From NCBI RefSeq assembly GCF_003590145.2, contig NZ_CP060436.1:282001-346000 (forward strand): a stretch of 64,000 nucleotides of DNA, written 5' to 3'. Made by a program: the position numbers and the translations under genes. The notes beneath the pieces are model-generated. The model was not told the origin of the DNA and did not search any database. It saw nothing but the letters and a program-made list of their open reading frames with translations. This document shows, piece after piece, positions 1 to 9,470 of the stretch. How positions within the stretch are numbered: the first letter of the stretch is position 1; every line of letters begins with the position of its first letter. Origin of the DNA: Pseudooceanicola algae (GTDB lineage Bacteria; Pseudomonadota; Alphaproteobacteria; Rhodobacterales; Rhodobacteraceae).

Positions 1-27
1 TTCGTCCTGATCCGGCAAGAGGCTGAT

Positions 28-1428
28 ATGAAGACCTTTCCGATATTCCTGACCATGACCGGCCGCCGCGTGGTGATCTGCGGCTCTGGCGCCGAGGCGG
101 CGCGCAAGGCGCGTCTGGTCCTCAAGACCGAGGCCGAGATCGTCATCGCGGGCCGCGACCTCGACCCCGAACTTTCTGGCCTCGTGGCTACCGGGCGCGC
201 CCTGCATGTGCCCGAAGCCGGCCCCGAGACCTTCGAAAACTGCACGCTGGCTTTCATCGCCACGGGGGACGAGGCGCTGGATCTGCGCATCGCCGCCATG
301 GCGCGGGCGGCGGGGGCGGTGGTCAATGTCGTCGACCAGCCGGATCATTGCGACGGGTTTACCCCGTCGATCGTTGACCGCGACCCGGTCGTCGTCGCCA
401 TCGGGACCGAGGGCACGGCCCCGGTGCTGGGCCGCATGATCAAGACCGAGATCGAGACGATGCTGCATCCCCGTCTTGGTGGTTTCGCCGCCCTTGCGGG
501 GCGCTTGCGCGATGCGGTCGCGGGCCGGATCGCGCCGCGCAACCGGCGCGCCTTCTGGGAATGGGTCTTTACCGGCGAGGCCTTCGCCCGGCATCGCGGC
601 GGCGACGAACATGCCGCTGCCGACATGCTGAAGCAGGCCATCGCAAATGGCGAGGCGCCCGGAGAAACCGGACTTATATCCCTTGTCGGGGCAGGGCCGG
701 GGGCGCGGGATCTGCTGACCCTGCGCGCGGTGCGCCGCCTGCAGGAGGCCGATGTGATCTTCTACGATCGCCTGGTCGATCCGGAGGTTCTGGAACTGGC
801 GCGCCGCGATGCCGACCGGGTCTATGTCGGCAAGGAGATCGGTGCCCATGCCTGGCCGCAGGACAAGATCGACCGCCTGATCGTTGCCGAAGCCGCCAAG
901 GGCCGCCGCGTCGTGCGGCTGAAATCCGGCGATCCGTCTATCTTTGGTCGCGCGGCCGAGGAAATCGCCGCCGCCCGCGCCGCCGGGATCGCGGTCGAGA
1001 TCGTGCCGGGCATCACCGCCGCCTCTGCCGTGGCCGCCGCCACGACCCGGCCACTGACCGAGCGCGGCGAGACCGATACGCTTGTCATCACCACGGGCAC
1101 CTGCCGCCCCGGAGATTGCGCGCCCGACTGGCGCGCCGCCGCCCGTCCCGGCACGGCCATGGCCTTCTACATGGCGGTCGATCGGGCCGCCCGTGTCGAA
1201 GCCGAACTGCTGGCCGCCGGGGTGCCGCCGAATTGTCCGGTCGATGTGATCGCCTCGGCCAGCATGCCGCAGGAACGGCGTCTGAGCCTGACCCTGCAGG
1301 GCATGGCCGAGGCCTTGCAGCGCGAAAAGGTGCAGAGCCCTGCGATCCTGTTACTGCGCTATTCCAAGACGCTGGCGGTGGATGCGGTGCCCTCTGCCGA
1401 TGTCGCCGCGCTGCCGTCCCGCGCCTGA
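28..1428 (+). CDS. cysG: Siroheme synthase (multifunctional CysG)
   Basis: Makes siroheme, the cofactor of sulfite and nitrite reductases, from uroporphyrinogen III in the cytoplasm. The 466 residues carry both expected halves. Residues 1-210 are the NAD-binding precorrin-2 dehydrogenase/ferrochelatase part, with a glycine-rich turn (GSGAEAARKA, about 19-28) and a VVD motif near 102. Residues 215-455 are the SAM-dependent uroporphyrinogen methyltransferase, with LVGAGPGARD, RLKSGDPSIFGR and VEIVPGITAASA. The length fits the family (E. coli about 457). The Ser-containing ISSxGT stretch of enteric CysG is IGTEGT here. The gene ends before a clear terminator, so it is probably the last gene or a single unit; its upstream partners are outside the window. 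Confidence 0.95.
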   Translation: MKTFPIFLTMTGRRVVICGSGAEAARKARLVLKTEAEIVIAGRDLDPELSGLVATGRALHVPEAGPETFENCTLAFIATGDEALDLRIAAMARAAGAVVNVVDQPDHCDGFTPSIVDRDPVVVAIGTEGTAPVLGRMIKTEIETMLHPRLGGFAALAGRLRDAVAGRIAPRNRRAFWEWVFTGEAFARHRGGDEHAAADMLKQAIANGEAPGETGLISLVGAGPGARDLLTLRAVRRLQEADVIFYDRLVDPEVLELARRDADRVYVGKEIGAHAWPQDKIDRLIVAEAAKGRRVVRLKSGDPSIFGRAAEEIAAARAAGIAVEIVPGITAASAVAAATTRPLTERGETDTLVITTGTCRPGDCAPDWRAAARPGTAMAFYMAVDRAARVEAELLAAGVPPNCPVDVIASASMPQERRLSLTLQGMAEALQREKVQSPAILLLRYSKTLAVDAVPSADVAALPSRA

Positions 1429-1457
1429 GAAGGTCATGTGGAGTTTGCAATGAAAGA

Positions 1458-1487
1458 AGCCCGCGCATCTGACTGCGCGGGCTTTTG
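1458..1487 (+). terminator. Rho-independent terminator after cysG
   Basis: A perfect 10-bp stem (AGCCCGCGCA / TGCGCGGGCT) with a 6-nt loop is followed by a T-rich tract (TTTTGTTT). It lies 30 bp after the cysG stop and between cysG and a converging gene. Confidence 0.85.
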
Positions 1488-1536
1488 TTTGCTTTGTCGA
1501 AGGGCCGGCTTGTTCGGGCCTGGCGCGGATCCTGGG

Positions 1537-3309
1537 CTATTCCCAGCATTCCACGAGGGCGGTCATCTCGCGGGCCTGGCGGGCCAGGGTCAGGGGGGGC
1601 AGCGTGCCGCTGGTAATTGAGGCCGGAGTAGAGATGCCCGCGCCGGACAGAAAAGTCGCAAGGCTGGCTCCGTCGGTGGCGAAGGCGACCGATTGCGGCA
1701 GGCTGCGATCCCCGTCGGGGCCAGCCTGCAGCAGGCCGATCACGGCGCCGGAGGCGTTCATCACCGGGCCGCCCGCATCGCCGGGCAGCGTTGCGATCTC
1801 GAGGCGCGAAACCCCGGTTTCCCCGTTCAGCCCACCCCGGTCCGCGAGGTCCCCATAGGTGACGCTGGCCGCGCCCAGCATCCCGGCATAGGAATAGCCC
1901 GCCACGGCAATTTCGCTGCCGATTTGCGGCACGGCCGAGGAGACCTCGGCGACGCGCATGGGGGCAAGGGCGGCGGTGGGGCGCAGCAGGGCAAGGCCGC
2001 TGGTGGCGTCGCTGCGCGCGACAGAGGCGGCGTGATCCCCGGCGATGGTGATCTGGCCACAGCTTGCAAGATCATCGGCCAGGGTCGCCACCGCGCCATC
2101 CCGGCTGACGAAGACACCCGAGCGCGCGAACAGGGGCTTGCGGACCCGCAGTCCCGCCACCAGATCGACACCCTGGCTGGCGTCGATGCCTTCGTTATAG
2201 GGCAGCACGCCGGGCAGGCGGGTAAAGCTGGCCTGCATTTCGCCCAGAAGCCGGCTGCGGCGGTCGCTGTCGCCCATGGGCCAGACCAGAATGAACCCCT
2301 TTATATGACCGTCTTGCAGCCGCGCCTCGGCATGGCTGACGATCTGTGCGTTCTCCCCTTCGACGGTAAAGCTGTCGGCGCGCCGTGACCGGGCGCCGCC
2401 CTCGGGCAGGATCGCGAGGGTTTGCATGATCTCGTAAAGCGCGGCCAGGCGGCCTTCGTCCCCGGCCTGCGAAATCAGCAGAACGCGGGCGGGCAGGGCG
2501 GCTTCGTCCCGCGGAGTGAAATGGGCAAAGGGCGCCTCGTGGCGGTCGAACTGCACCGCGCCAAGCGGCAGTTCCATGGCGATCCCGGCCTCGTTGTCGC
2601 TATAGAGTTCCAGCCCGAGATCGTCGAGCAGGGCGTTGTACTGCCCGATCAGCGCACTGCGCTGCGCCGTCGTCAGGATGCCGGTGGCGGAAAACCCGTT
2701 GGCCTGTTGCCAACGGGCCATGGAATTGCGTGTGCCCTGTCCGAAGGCGCCGTCGACGGGGCCATTGTAATACCCGGCCCAGCCAAGGGCGATCTGCAAC
2801 TGGTCGCGTTCGGCGCGCGACAATTGCGCCTCGCTGCGGCGGGCCTGCTCGGGGGTTTCATCGTCAAAGCCGGTGCCGAAGGTGCCCGCGTCAGGCAGGG
2901 GCTGGGCGGCTGGCTGGGGGGCGGTCTCGGGCTGGGAGCCCGAGCCGATGCCCGAGCCAGTGCCTGACCCGATGCCCGCCTGGAACTCCGCCTCGTACCA
3001 GGATCGGTATGAGATATAGCTGTCGCCCGGAATCTGTCCGCTGGCCCGCAGGGTCTGCAAACGGTTCACGGCCTCGTCCCGCGGATAGGGGCCAAGCACG
3101 GCGACATAGAGACCGTTGGACAGGGTGAAACCCGTGACATCGGGCAGGTAGCCCGCGTAATTCTGCAGCCCGGCTTCGGCCTCGGCGGCATCGGGCCAGG
3201 CGTGGATCTGGATATAGGCGGGCAGGTCCTGCGCCTGGGCGCCGCGCAGGGCGACAAGGGTCGCGAAGAAAGCTGTGAAACACAGCCGCATGATCAAACG
3301 GGTGGACAT
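1537..3309 (-). CDS. Exported SPOR/peptidoglycan-binding protein with a dead trypsin-like domain
   Basis: The 590-residue envelope protein starts at an ATG preceded by AGAGG, followed by a signal peptide (LIMRLCFTAFFATLVALRGAQA). A SPOR-like repeat region (about 28-105) comes first, then a Gly/Ser-rich linker, a peptidoglycan-binding helical domain (about 165-225, with GWAGYYNGPVDGAFG), a middle region, and a C-terminal trypsin/DegP-like fold (about 390-565). The serine motif reads PGDAGGPV, with Ala512 where the catalytic Ser belongs. The usual TNAHV histidine motif reads VATLADDL, and the aspartate motif (DLALL) reads SGLALL. All three catalytic residues therefore look absent, so it is probably a binding or scaffolding pseudoprotease at the cell wall. 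Database names such as serine protease would be misleading. Confidence 0.8.
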   Translation of the reverse strand: MSTRLIMRLCFTAFFATLVALRGAQAQDLPAYIQIHAWPDAAEAEAGLQNYAGYLPDVTGFTLSNGLYVAVLGPYPRDEAVNRLQTLRASGQIPGDSYISYRSWYEAEFQAGIGSGTGSGIGSGSQPETAPQPAAQPLPDAGTFGTGFDDETPEQARRSEAQLSRAERDQLQIALGWAGYYNGPVDGAFGQGTRNSMARWQQANGFSATGILTTAQRSALIGQYNALLDDLGLELYSDNEAGIAMELPLGAVQFDRHEAPFAHFTPRDEAALPARVLLISQAGDEGRLAALYEIMQTLAILPEGGARSRRADSFTVEGENAQIVSHAEARLQDGHIKGFILVWPMGDSDRRSRLLGEMQASFTRLPGVLPYNEGIDASQGVDLVAGLRVRKPLFARSGVFVSRDGAVATLADDLASCGQITIAGDHAASVARSDATSGLALLRPTAALAPMRVAEVSSAVPQIGSEIAVAGYSYAGMLGAASVTYGDLADRGGLNGETGVSRLEIATLPGDAGGPVMNASGAVIGLLQAGPDGDRSLPQSVAFATDGASLATFLSGAGISTPASITSGTLPPLTLARQAREMTALVECWE

Positions 3310-3659
3310 GGAATACCTCTTGCCTGCCACGATGGGCCTCATCCTTCGGGGCGTTTGCGGACCGGCAGTTGCGACAGGGCCCGGAAGGCAAAGTCGCAGA
3401 AGGCGATCCATGCGCCTCTGTCAGGGATTTCTACCAAATCGGGAATTACTTGCACCCTAATAATGCAGATATGGCCGGATCTGCGCCCCGGAAACCACGG
3501 TTGCGCAGGCCGCAGGATCGCCACAGGGGCAGGCGCGGCGCAGGTTGGCGGTGGCCGCTGGCGCAGGGGGCAACTTGACCTCTGACCGCCTGCCCGGTAA
3601 CGAACGGCAACGCCGTGGCCCGGCCACTTCCAGACCCGCGCCGAACCCAAGGTAGCCCG
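3310..3659. other. Divergent intergenic region upstream of the pseudoprotease gene and glyQ
   Basis: This 350-bp stretch between two divergent genes should hold both promoters. A less GC-rich patch lies near 3425-3480. I see no RNA gene, convincing small ORF or strong repeat. Confidence 0.5.
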
Positions 3660-4604
3660 ATGCCCGAGACCAGTTTCGCCCAGACGACCCGCCCGCAAAG
3701 CTTTCAGGAGATCATCCTGCGGCTTCAGGCCTATTGGGCCAGCAAGGGCTGCGCGATCATGCAGCCCTATGACATGGAGGTCGGCGCCGGCACCTTCCAC
3801 CCCGCGACCACGCTGCGCAGCCTCGGCTCGCGCCCCTGGGCGGCGGCCTATGTGCAGCCTTCGCGCCGGCCCACCGACGGGCGCTATGGCGAGAACCCGA
3901 ACCGGCTGCAGCATTACTACCAGTACCAGGTGCTGATCAAACCGAGCCCGCCGGATCTTCAGGCGCTTTACCTCGGCAGCCTCGAGGCCATCGGCATCGA
4001 CATGGACATGCACGACATCCGTTTTGTCGAGGATGACTGGGAAAGCCCGACCCTGGGCGCCTGGGGCCTTGGCTGGGAAGTCTGGTGCGACGGCATGGAA
4101 GTCAGCCAGTTCACCTATTTCCAGCAGGTCGGCGGCCACGACTGCAAGCCGGTCTCGGGCGAACTGACCTATGGCCTTGAACGCCTTGCGATGTATGTCC
4201 TCGGCATCGATCACGTGATGGACATGCCTTACAATGATCCGCAGTCGGTGATCCCGCTCAGCTATGGCGATGTCTTCCGCCAGACCGAGCAGGAATATTC
4301 GCGCTGGAACTTCGACGTGGCCAATACCGAGGTGCTGCTGAAGCATTTCGAGGAAGCCGAAGCGGAATGCGAGGCGATCCTGTCCCAGCCCGCCGAAGAC
4401 CCCAAGACCGGCAAGCGCATCGTCATGGCGCACCCCGCCTATGACCAGTGCATCAAGGCCAGCCATGTCTTCAACCTGCTGGACGCGCGCGGTGTGATCT
4501 CGGTCACGGAACGCCAGGCCTATATCGGACGGGTGCGGGCGCTGGCCAAGCAATGCGCCGATGCCTTCGTGCAGACCGAGGCGGGCGGCTGGACGGCCCC
4601 CTGA
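3660..4604 (+). CDS. glyQ: Glycine--tRNA ligase alpha subunit
   Basis: The alpha (catalytic) subunit of the bacterial heterotetrameric glycyl-tRNA synthetase charges tRNA-Gly in the cytoplasm. The 314 residues match GlyQ over the whole length. Hallmarks are [17 protein letters not shown] at the start, [33 protein letters not shown] and [19 protein letters not shown]. The ATG at 3660 follows AAGG and matches the normal family start; an in-frame ATG at 3615 would add 15 atypical residues. The beta subunit gene glyS lies 2.4 kb downstream on the same strand, separated by three other genes, two of them on the opposite strand. Confidence 0.97.
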   Translation: MPETSFAQTTRPQSFQEIILRLQAYWASKGCAIMQPYDMEVGAGTFHPATTLRSLGSRPWAAAYVQPSRRPTDGRYGENPNRLQHYYQYQVLIKPSPPDLQALYLGSLEAIGIDMDMHDIRFVEDDWESPTLGAWGLGWEVWCDGMEVSQFTYFQQVGGHDCKPVSGELTYGLERLAMYVLGIDHVMDMPYNDPQSVIPLSYGDVFRQTEQEYSRWNFDVANTEVLLKHFEEAEAECEAILSQPAEDPKTGKRIVMAHPAYDQCIKASHVFNLLDARGVISVTERQAYIGRVRALAKQCADAFVQTEAGGWTAP

Positions 4605-4715
4605 GCCGGGACCCTTCCAGCCCCTCGCGGCTGGCCTGCAAAAGGACGGGCAAGGGGGCAGGATCATCCTCTTGCCGCTGTGCCATCCGGACTTTCCCGA
4701 TGGCGCCGGGTCGGG

Positions 4716-5351
4716 TCAGCCCGCGAGGCCGGGCAGCAGGACCTTCAGCCCGTCGGTCAGCATCTCGACCGCGATGGCAGCCAGGATCATGCCCATCAGG
4801 CGGGTCATGATGGTCCGCGCGGTCTGGCTGATATGCTTGCCGATGGTCCCCGCAGCCAGGAACACCACCCCGACCAGCGCCAGGACCGTCAGGAAGACCG
4901 CCCCATAGGCGGAAAGCCCGGCCAGATCCGTGGCCTGCTGACGATAGAGGATCAGCGTGGTGATCGTCCCGGGCCCGACAAGGATCGGGAAGGTCAGCGG
5001 ATAGAAGGCCACGGCGCTGCGATCGTCGAACCGGGCCTGTTCGGTATTGGTGCCGTGATGGGCCGCGCTGTCCTTGCCGTTCAGCATCCCCAGCCCGATG
5101 GTCAGCACCACCAACCCGCCCGCGACGCGGAAATCGTTGACCGAGATTCCGAAGGCCGACAGCAGCGCCGTCCCGGCCGCCGCGAAACATCCCCCCAGGA
5201 CCAGCGCGTATAGCGTCACCTTCACCGCGGTGCCGCGCCGTTCGGCCGGGGTCATGCCATCGGTTATGCTCAAAAAGACCGGCAGGTTGGTCACAGGGTT
5301 CATGATGGCGAAAAGGGCGCCAAAGAACTTGATGGCGTCGAAGCTGTCCAT
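4716..5351 (-). CDS. MarC family integral membrane protein
   Basis: A 211-residue MarC/UPF0056 inner-membrane protein with about six predicted helices. Recognisable family features are FFALFAIMNPVTNLPVFLSIT near the start, IGLGMLNGK in the middle and the conserved FPILVGPGTI segment. The molecular function of MarC proteins is not established; the old multiple-antibiotic-resistance link was withdrawn. It converges on glyQ and is transcribed away from the next gene. No resistance or transport function should be inferred. Confidence 0.88.
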   Translation of the reverse strand: MDSFDAIKFFGALFAIMNPVTNLPVFLSITDGMTPAERRGTAVKVTLYALVLGGCFAAAGTALLSAFGISVNDFRVAGGLVVLTIGLGMLNGKDSAAHHGTNTEQARFDDRSAVAFYPLTFPILVGPGTITTLILYRQQATDLAGLSAYGAVFLTVLALVGVVFLAAGTIGKHISQTARTIMTRLMGMILAAIAVEMLTDGLKVLLPGLAG

Positions 5352-5505
5352 GTGGTCTGTCTTTCCTGGAAAATGCGGGCCCTTCCGGCGCCTTGCCTAG
5401 GGGCAGAGGCACGGGGCAGGGTTCAGCCCTAGCAGGGCGCGTGCGAACTGCCTATAGCGAAGCGGCGCGATCAGCCGCGCCATGCAAGAAAAGCCGGGGA
5501 AAGAT

Positions 5506-6021
5506 ATGCTGGGACGGATTGCCATCGTTGCCATTCTGGTCTGTGCGCTGTTGGCGGGCGGGGGCCTGTTCTATCTTCAGATCTGGGGTTACTACGACCC
5601 GGTCGTCTCGCGCCCCGGTCAGGACGTGGCCATCGTGCCCCTTGGCGACACCAGCGCCCGCCCGATCTCCTACTCCGATTTCGAAGCGATCGACGCCGAC
5701 AGTTCTCCGATCCGGTATCGCGCCTGCTTTACGCCGATGGACGATCTTGCCACCCTTGAAACCCTGTACGAACCCTACCCGGAGGCGGAGCCGTTGAACG
5801 CGCCCTTCTGGTTCGGTTGCTTTGACGCCGGGGATATCGGCGAGGCGCTTGAAAGCGGCACCGCGAAGGCGTTCCTGGGCGGGAAGAACTTCCACTACGG
5901 AGTCGACCGGGTGATCGCGGTGACGGAAGAGGGGCAGGGATATGTCTGGCACCAGCTGAACAATTGCGGCGAGCGGTCCTATGACGGGACCCCGGTCGGG
6001 GAAGCCTGCCCGCCGCGCTGA
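5506..6021 (+). CDS. Membrane-anchored periplasmic protein, DUF6446-like
   Basis: 171 residues if started at the ATG at 5506, which has GGGGAAAG just upstream; an in-frame ATG at 5482 without a ribosome site would add 8. One N-terminal membrane helix (IAIVAILVCALLAGGGLFYL) is followed by a soluble domain. Visible features are IRYRACF, a FWFGCFDAGDIGEALESG segment and a C-terminal region with paired Cys residues (NNCGERSYDG, EACPPR). It appears to be the conserved gene that sits between glyQ and glyS in Rhodobacterales. Its function is unknown. It is followed by a bidirectional terminator shared with the outer membrane protein gene. Confidence 0.75.
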   Translation: MLGRIAIVAILVCALLAGGGLFYLQIWGYYDPVVSRPGQDVAIVPLGDTSARPISYSDFEAIDADSSPIRYRACFTPMDDLATLETLYEPYPEAEPLNAPFWFGCFDAGDIGEALESGTAKAFLGGKNFHYGVDRVIAVTEEGQGYVWHQLNNCGERSYDGTPVGEACPPR

Positions 6022-6093
6022 GCAGCGCCGGACCAATGGGGCGGGTGCCTTCGTCAGGGCATGTCCCGGATCATGCAGCATGCCTGGAATGCA

Positions 6094-6124
6094 AAAGGCC
6101 CGGAGCGGGATGCTCCGGGCCTTT
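6094..6124. terminator. Bidirectional rho-independent terminator
   Basis: A perfect 13-bp stem (AAAGGCCCGGAGC / GCTCCGGGCCTTT) with a 5-nt loop has A and T runs on the two flanks, so it works in either direction. It sits between the converging DUF6446-like gene and the outer membrane protein gene. Confidence 0.88.
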
Positions 6125-6163
6125 CCATTCGTATCGTTCTGTCCTTGGACAGATATGCCGCTA

Positions 6164-6718
6164 TCAGAAACGATAGTTGACGCGGGCCGCGACCGTGTTG
6201 CCGGTGAGGTCACTCGGGGAGTCGTCGAAGTCCGAGATGTTCTCGTAGAGGTACTCGGCGCCAACGCTCCAGTTGGCGTTCAGCATGTGCTCTGCGCCGA
6301 AGCCGACGTTATAGCCCCATTGGTCATCGACCATCGAGCCACCGGCAACGCCGTAGACCAGGGTCGAGCCCAGGTCATACCCCAGGCGGGCTTTCAGACG
6401 GGTGGAATCGGCAGCGCCGTTTTCCCACATGTCGCGGGCCTGGTATTCGGCTTCGCCACCAAGAACGAAGTCGCCGAAGTCATGGTCGTAGCCGGCATGC
6501 AAGCCGTAGACCATGGAATCGTCAGAGAAGGAGCCCTTGTCGAGGTCGCCGTAGCCGAGGCTGGCACCACCGTAGAAGCCGGTCCAGTCGGCCGAAGGCT
6601 CTACGATCACCGGGGTCACGATGACCGGATCGGCGGGGGCTTCGGTATAGGCCCCTGCAAATGCGGGACCAGCGGCGAAGAGGGCAGTCGTTGCTGCCAA
6701 GATGTTCAGGCGGTTCAT
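6164..6718 (-). CDS. Outer membrane beta-barrel protein (Omp25/OmpA-like porin family)
   Basis: A 184-residue outer membrane protein. The signal peptide (MNRLNILAATTALFAAGPAFA) is followed by a short proline-rich spacer and an eight-strand-type barrel. DWTGFYGGASLGYGD opens the barrel, and it ends with AARVNYRF, the terminal Phe recognised by the BAM machinery. The ATG at 6718 follows AAGGATAAAG. The open frame continues upstream without a stop across the glyS region, but nothing upstream of the signal peptide belongs to the gene. It probably acts as a small structural barrel; no channel specificity can be read from it. Confidence 0.85.
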   Translation of the reverse strand: MNRLNILAATTALFAAGPAFAGAYTEAPADPVIVTPVIVEPSADWTGFYGGASLGYGDLDKGSFSDDSMVYGLHAGYDHDFGDFVLGGEAEYQARDMWENGAADSTRLKARLGYDLGSTLVYGVAGGSMVDDQWGYNVGFGAEHMLNANWSVGAEYLYENISDFDDSPSDLTGNTVAARVNYRF

Positions 6719-7033
6719 TTCTTTATCCTTTATCCTGCCAAGTCTTGAGGCCGGAAATTCACTACACGTCACAGGCATGTAAGTCTCAGCGACCCTCGGA
6801 CAAGCAACGCACATAAAGTTGATAGGTTCCGGCCTTGTCGGTGGATTTATGCTTTCCGTTGCGGAACATCCCGGCGGGATTTCGCGCGGGGCGGTGCGCG
6901 CTGCGGCGGCAGGATTGACTGCCGCAATCTGCCGGATGGCGACCCCGGAGGCGACCCCGCCTATCGCCACTGGACCCTCAGGCCCCCCTCGGCTATTCCC
7001 TGCCCGCAAACCACAGCCCGGACGGATATTCAC
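6719..7033. other. Divergent intergenic region between the barrel gene and glyS
   Basis: These 315 bp should hold the promoters of both divergent genes. An AT-richer patch with several A/T tracts near 6719-6740 and 6810-6850 fits an outer membrane protein promoter. I found no RNA gene, riboswitch or credible small ORF. Confidence 0.45.
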
Positions 7034-9298
7034 ATGCCCGATCTCCTGATCGAACTCTTTTCCGAGGAAATTCCCGCCCGTATGCAGGCGCGTGCGGCGG
7101 AAGAGCTGAAGAAACGCGTGACCGACGGTCTGGTCGAGGCCGGTCTGACCTATGCCGGGGCCGGGGCCTTTCACACGCCGCGCCGTCTGACGCTGACCCT
7201 GCAGGGCCTGCTGGGCGAAAGCCCCACCCTGCGCGAAGAACGCAAGGGCCCGCGTACCGATGCGCCGGAAAAGGCCATCGAAGGCTTCCTGCGCGGGGCG
7301 GGGCTGACCCGTGACCAGTTGCAGGAACGCGATGACAAGAAGGGCCGCGTCTTCTTTGCCGTGATCGAAAAGCCGGGCCGCAAGGCGCCCGAGATCATCG
7401 CCGAAGTGCTGGAATCCGTGCTGCGCAATTTCCCCTGGCCCAAGTCGATGCGCTGGGGCAGCGGGACCTTCCGCTGGGTACGCCCGCTGCATTCCATCCT
7501 TTGCGTCCTGTCGGACGAGGCAGGCGCCGAGGTCGTGCCGATGGACCTTGACGGCATTTCGACCGGCAATACCACCGAAGGCCACCGTTTCATGGCGCCG
7601 GGCCGTTTCGCGGTGAAGGATTTTGACGATTACGCGACCCAGTTGAAACGCCGTTTCGTGGTGCTGGATGCCAGCGAGCGGGCCGAACATATCTGGCAGG
7701 ACGCGACCAATACCGCCTTCGCCAACGGTCTCGACGTGGTCGAGGACAAGGGCCTTCTGGCCGAGGTCTCGGGCCTTGTCGAATGGCCCGTCGTGCTGAT
7801 GGGCGAGATCGGCGAGGACTTTCTTGGTCTGCCCCCCGAGGTGCTGCAAACCTCCATGAAGGAGCACCAGAAGTTCTTTTCGGTAAAGAATGCCCGGACC
7901 GGACGTATCGAACGCTTTGTCACCGTCGCCAACCGCGAGACCCGCGACAATGGCGCGACGATCCTTGCCGGGAATCAAAAGGTGCTGGCGGCACGGCTGT
8001 CGGATGCCAAGTTCTTCTGGGAAAACGACCTGCGCGTGGCGCAGCGTGAAAAGATGCAGCCCTGGATCGACCAGCTGGATAATGTGACCTTCCATGCCAA
8101 GCTCGGCAGCCAGGCAGAACGGATTGCCCGGATCACCGATTTGGCGGGCGATCTGGCCCCGGCGCTTTCGGCGGATCCCGCCGTGGCGCAAAAGGCTGCG
8201 CGCGTCGCCAAGGCCGATCTGAGTTCGGAGATGGTCTATGAGTTCCCCGAACTTCAGGGGCTGATGGGCCGTTACTATGCAGAGGCCGCGGGCCTTGCCC
8301 CCGAAGTCGCCGCCGCCTGCGAGGCGCATTATTCCCCGCTTGGTCCCACGGATGACGTGCCGGTTGCACCGGTCTCGGCCACGGTGGCGCTGGCGGACAA
8401 GATCGACACGCTGATCGGCTTCTGGGCCATCGACGAAAAGCCGACTGGTTCCAAGGATCCCTTTGCCCTGCGTCGCGCGGCGCTTGGCGTGATCCGCATC
8501 ATCCTGACCAACAAGGTCCGGTTGAACCTGCTGGGCCTGTTCGACGACCTGCTGATGCGCCACATCTTCAAGGCGCTGGACGAGACCGAGACCGGCAAGC
8601 GCGCCCGCCTCGCCGATTTCGCCGCCGAACGGGACATGCCCGAAGAGGCCTTTGGCCAGTTGCTGTCGGCGCTGGAGCAGGAAGAAGCCGAGCGCAGCGC
8701 CGATCGTGCACAGATGCAATCGGTCCTTCAGGACGCCTTCGGGGCCGGTGATCAGGGCGCACTGCCCAAAAGCGTCAACCTGCTGTCCTTCTTCCATGAC
8801 CGGCTGAAGGTGCACCTGCGCGACGAAGGCATCCGCCACGACGTGATCGACGCCTGCCTCGCGATGCCGGGCAATGACGATCTGACGCTGCTGGTCAACC
8901 GGGCGCAGGCGCTGTCGGATGTGCTGGGCACCGAGGACGGCGTGAACCTTGTCCAGGGCTTCAAGCGCGCCAACAACATCCTGACCCAGGCCGAGGACAA
9001 GGACGGGGTGGCTTATGAATACGGTGCCGATCCGAAATTCGCCGAAGCCGAAGAGGAAAAGACCCTGTTCGCGGCCCTCGACGCCGCAGCGCCGCGGATC
9101 GAAGCAGCCCTTGAGGGCGAAGATTTCGCCGCTGCTGCTGCCGCGCTTGCCGGGCTGCGCGGGCCCATCGACGCCTTCTTCGAGGCGGTGCAGGTCAATG
9201 CCGACAACGAGGTCGTGCGCCGCAACCGTCTGAACCTGCTGTCGACCATCCGCAGCACCGTGCTGAAAGTGGCGGACCTGACCCGGATCGAAGGCTGA
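7034..9298 (+). CDS. glyS: Glycine--tRNA ligase beta subunit
   Basis: The beta subunit of heterotetrameric glycyl-tRNA synthetase provides tRNA recognition, including a C-terminal anticodon-binding region. At 754 residues it is somewhat longer than the E. coli protein (689). Diagnostic segments are MPDLLIELFSEEIPARM at the start, FHTPRRLTLTL, FPWPKSMRWGSGTFRWVRPLHSIL, GHRFMAPG, PEVLQTSMKEHQKFF and KIDTLIGFWAIDEKPTGSKDPFALRR. It is the partner of glyQ at 3660 and is followed on the same strand by the PPDK-like gene. Confidence 0.97.
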   Translation: MPDLLIELFSEEIPARMQARAAEELKKRVTDGLVEAGLTYAGAGAFHTPRRLTLTLQGLLGESPTLREERKGPRTDAPEKAIEGFLRGAGLTRDQLQERDDKKGRVFFAVIEKPGRKAPEIIAEVLESVLRNFPWPKSMRWGSGTFRWVRPLHSILCVLSDEAGAEVVPMDLDGISTGNTTEGHRFMAPGRFAVKDFDDYATQLKRRFVVLDASERAEHIWQDATNTAFANGLDVVEDKGLLAEVSGLVEWPVVLMGEIGEDFLGLPPEVLQTSMKEHQKFFSVKNARTGRIERFVTVANRETRDNGATILAGNQKVLAARLSDAKFFWENDLRVAQREKMQPWIDQLDNVTFHAKLGSQAERIARITDLAGDLAPALSADPAVAQKAARVAKADLSSEMVYEFPELQGLMGRYYAEAAGLAPEVAAACEAHYSPLGPTDDVPVAPVSATVALADKIDTLIGFWAIDEKPTGSKDPFALRRAALGVIRIILTNKVRLNLLGLFDDLLMRHIFKALDETETGKRARLADFAAERDMPEEAFGQLLSALEQEEAERSADRAQMQSVLQDAFGAGDQGALPKSVNLLSFFHDRLKVHLRDEGIRHDVIDACLAMPGNDDLTLLVNRAQALSDVLGTEDGVNLVQGFKRANNILTQAEDKDGVAYEYGADPKFAEAEEEKTLFAALDAAAPRIEAALEGEDFAAAAAALAGLRGPIDAFFEAVQVNADNEVVRRNRLNLLSTIRSTVLKVADLTRIEG

Positions 9299-9470
9299 TC
9301 CGGGCCGGGTTGGGCGAGCGTCTTCCAAGGCCGTGACACGGCTGCCGACTCGCGCCGAGCCGGTGAAAACGGCAGGGGCAGGTGGCTGAACGCGGCCCTC
9401 GGGGCGGGGACAAATCCCTTGCCCCAAACCCCGCCCCGGCTATGCTGCGCAGACTCAGGAAGGTGCCGCA

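Noticed and set aside
4605-4715. Terminator between glyQ and marC
   Set aside because: Several GC-rich stretches could fold, but none forms a clean stem with a T-run.
6719-9427. A very long minus-strand open frame continuous with the outer membrane protein gene, opposite glyS
   Set aside because: It is antisense to a clear glyS. The barrel gene has its own signal peptide and ribosome site at 6718, and the upstream part reads as compositionally biased non-protein sequence.
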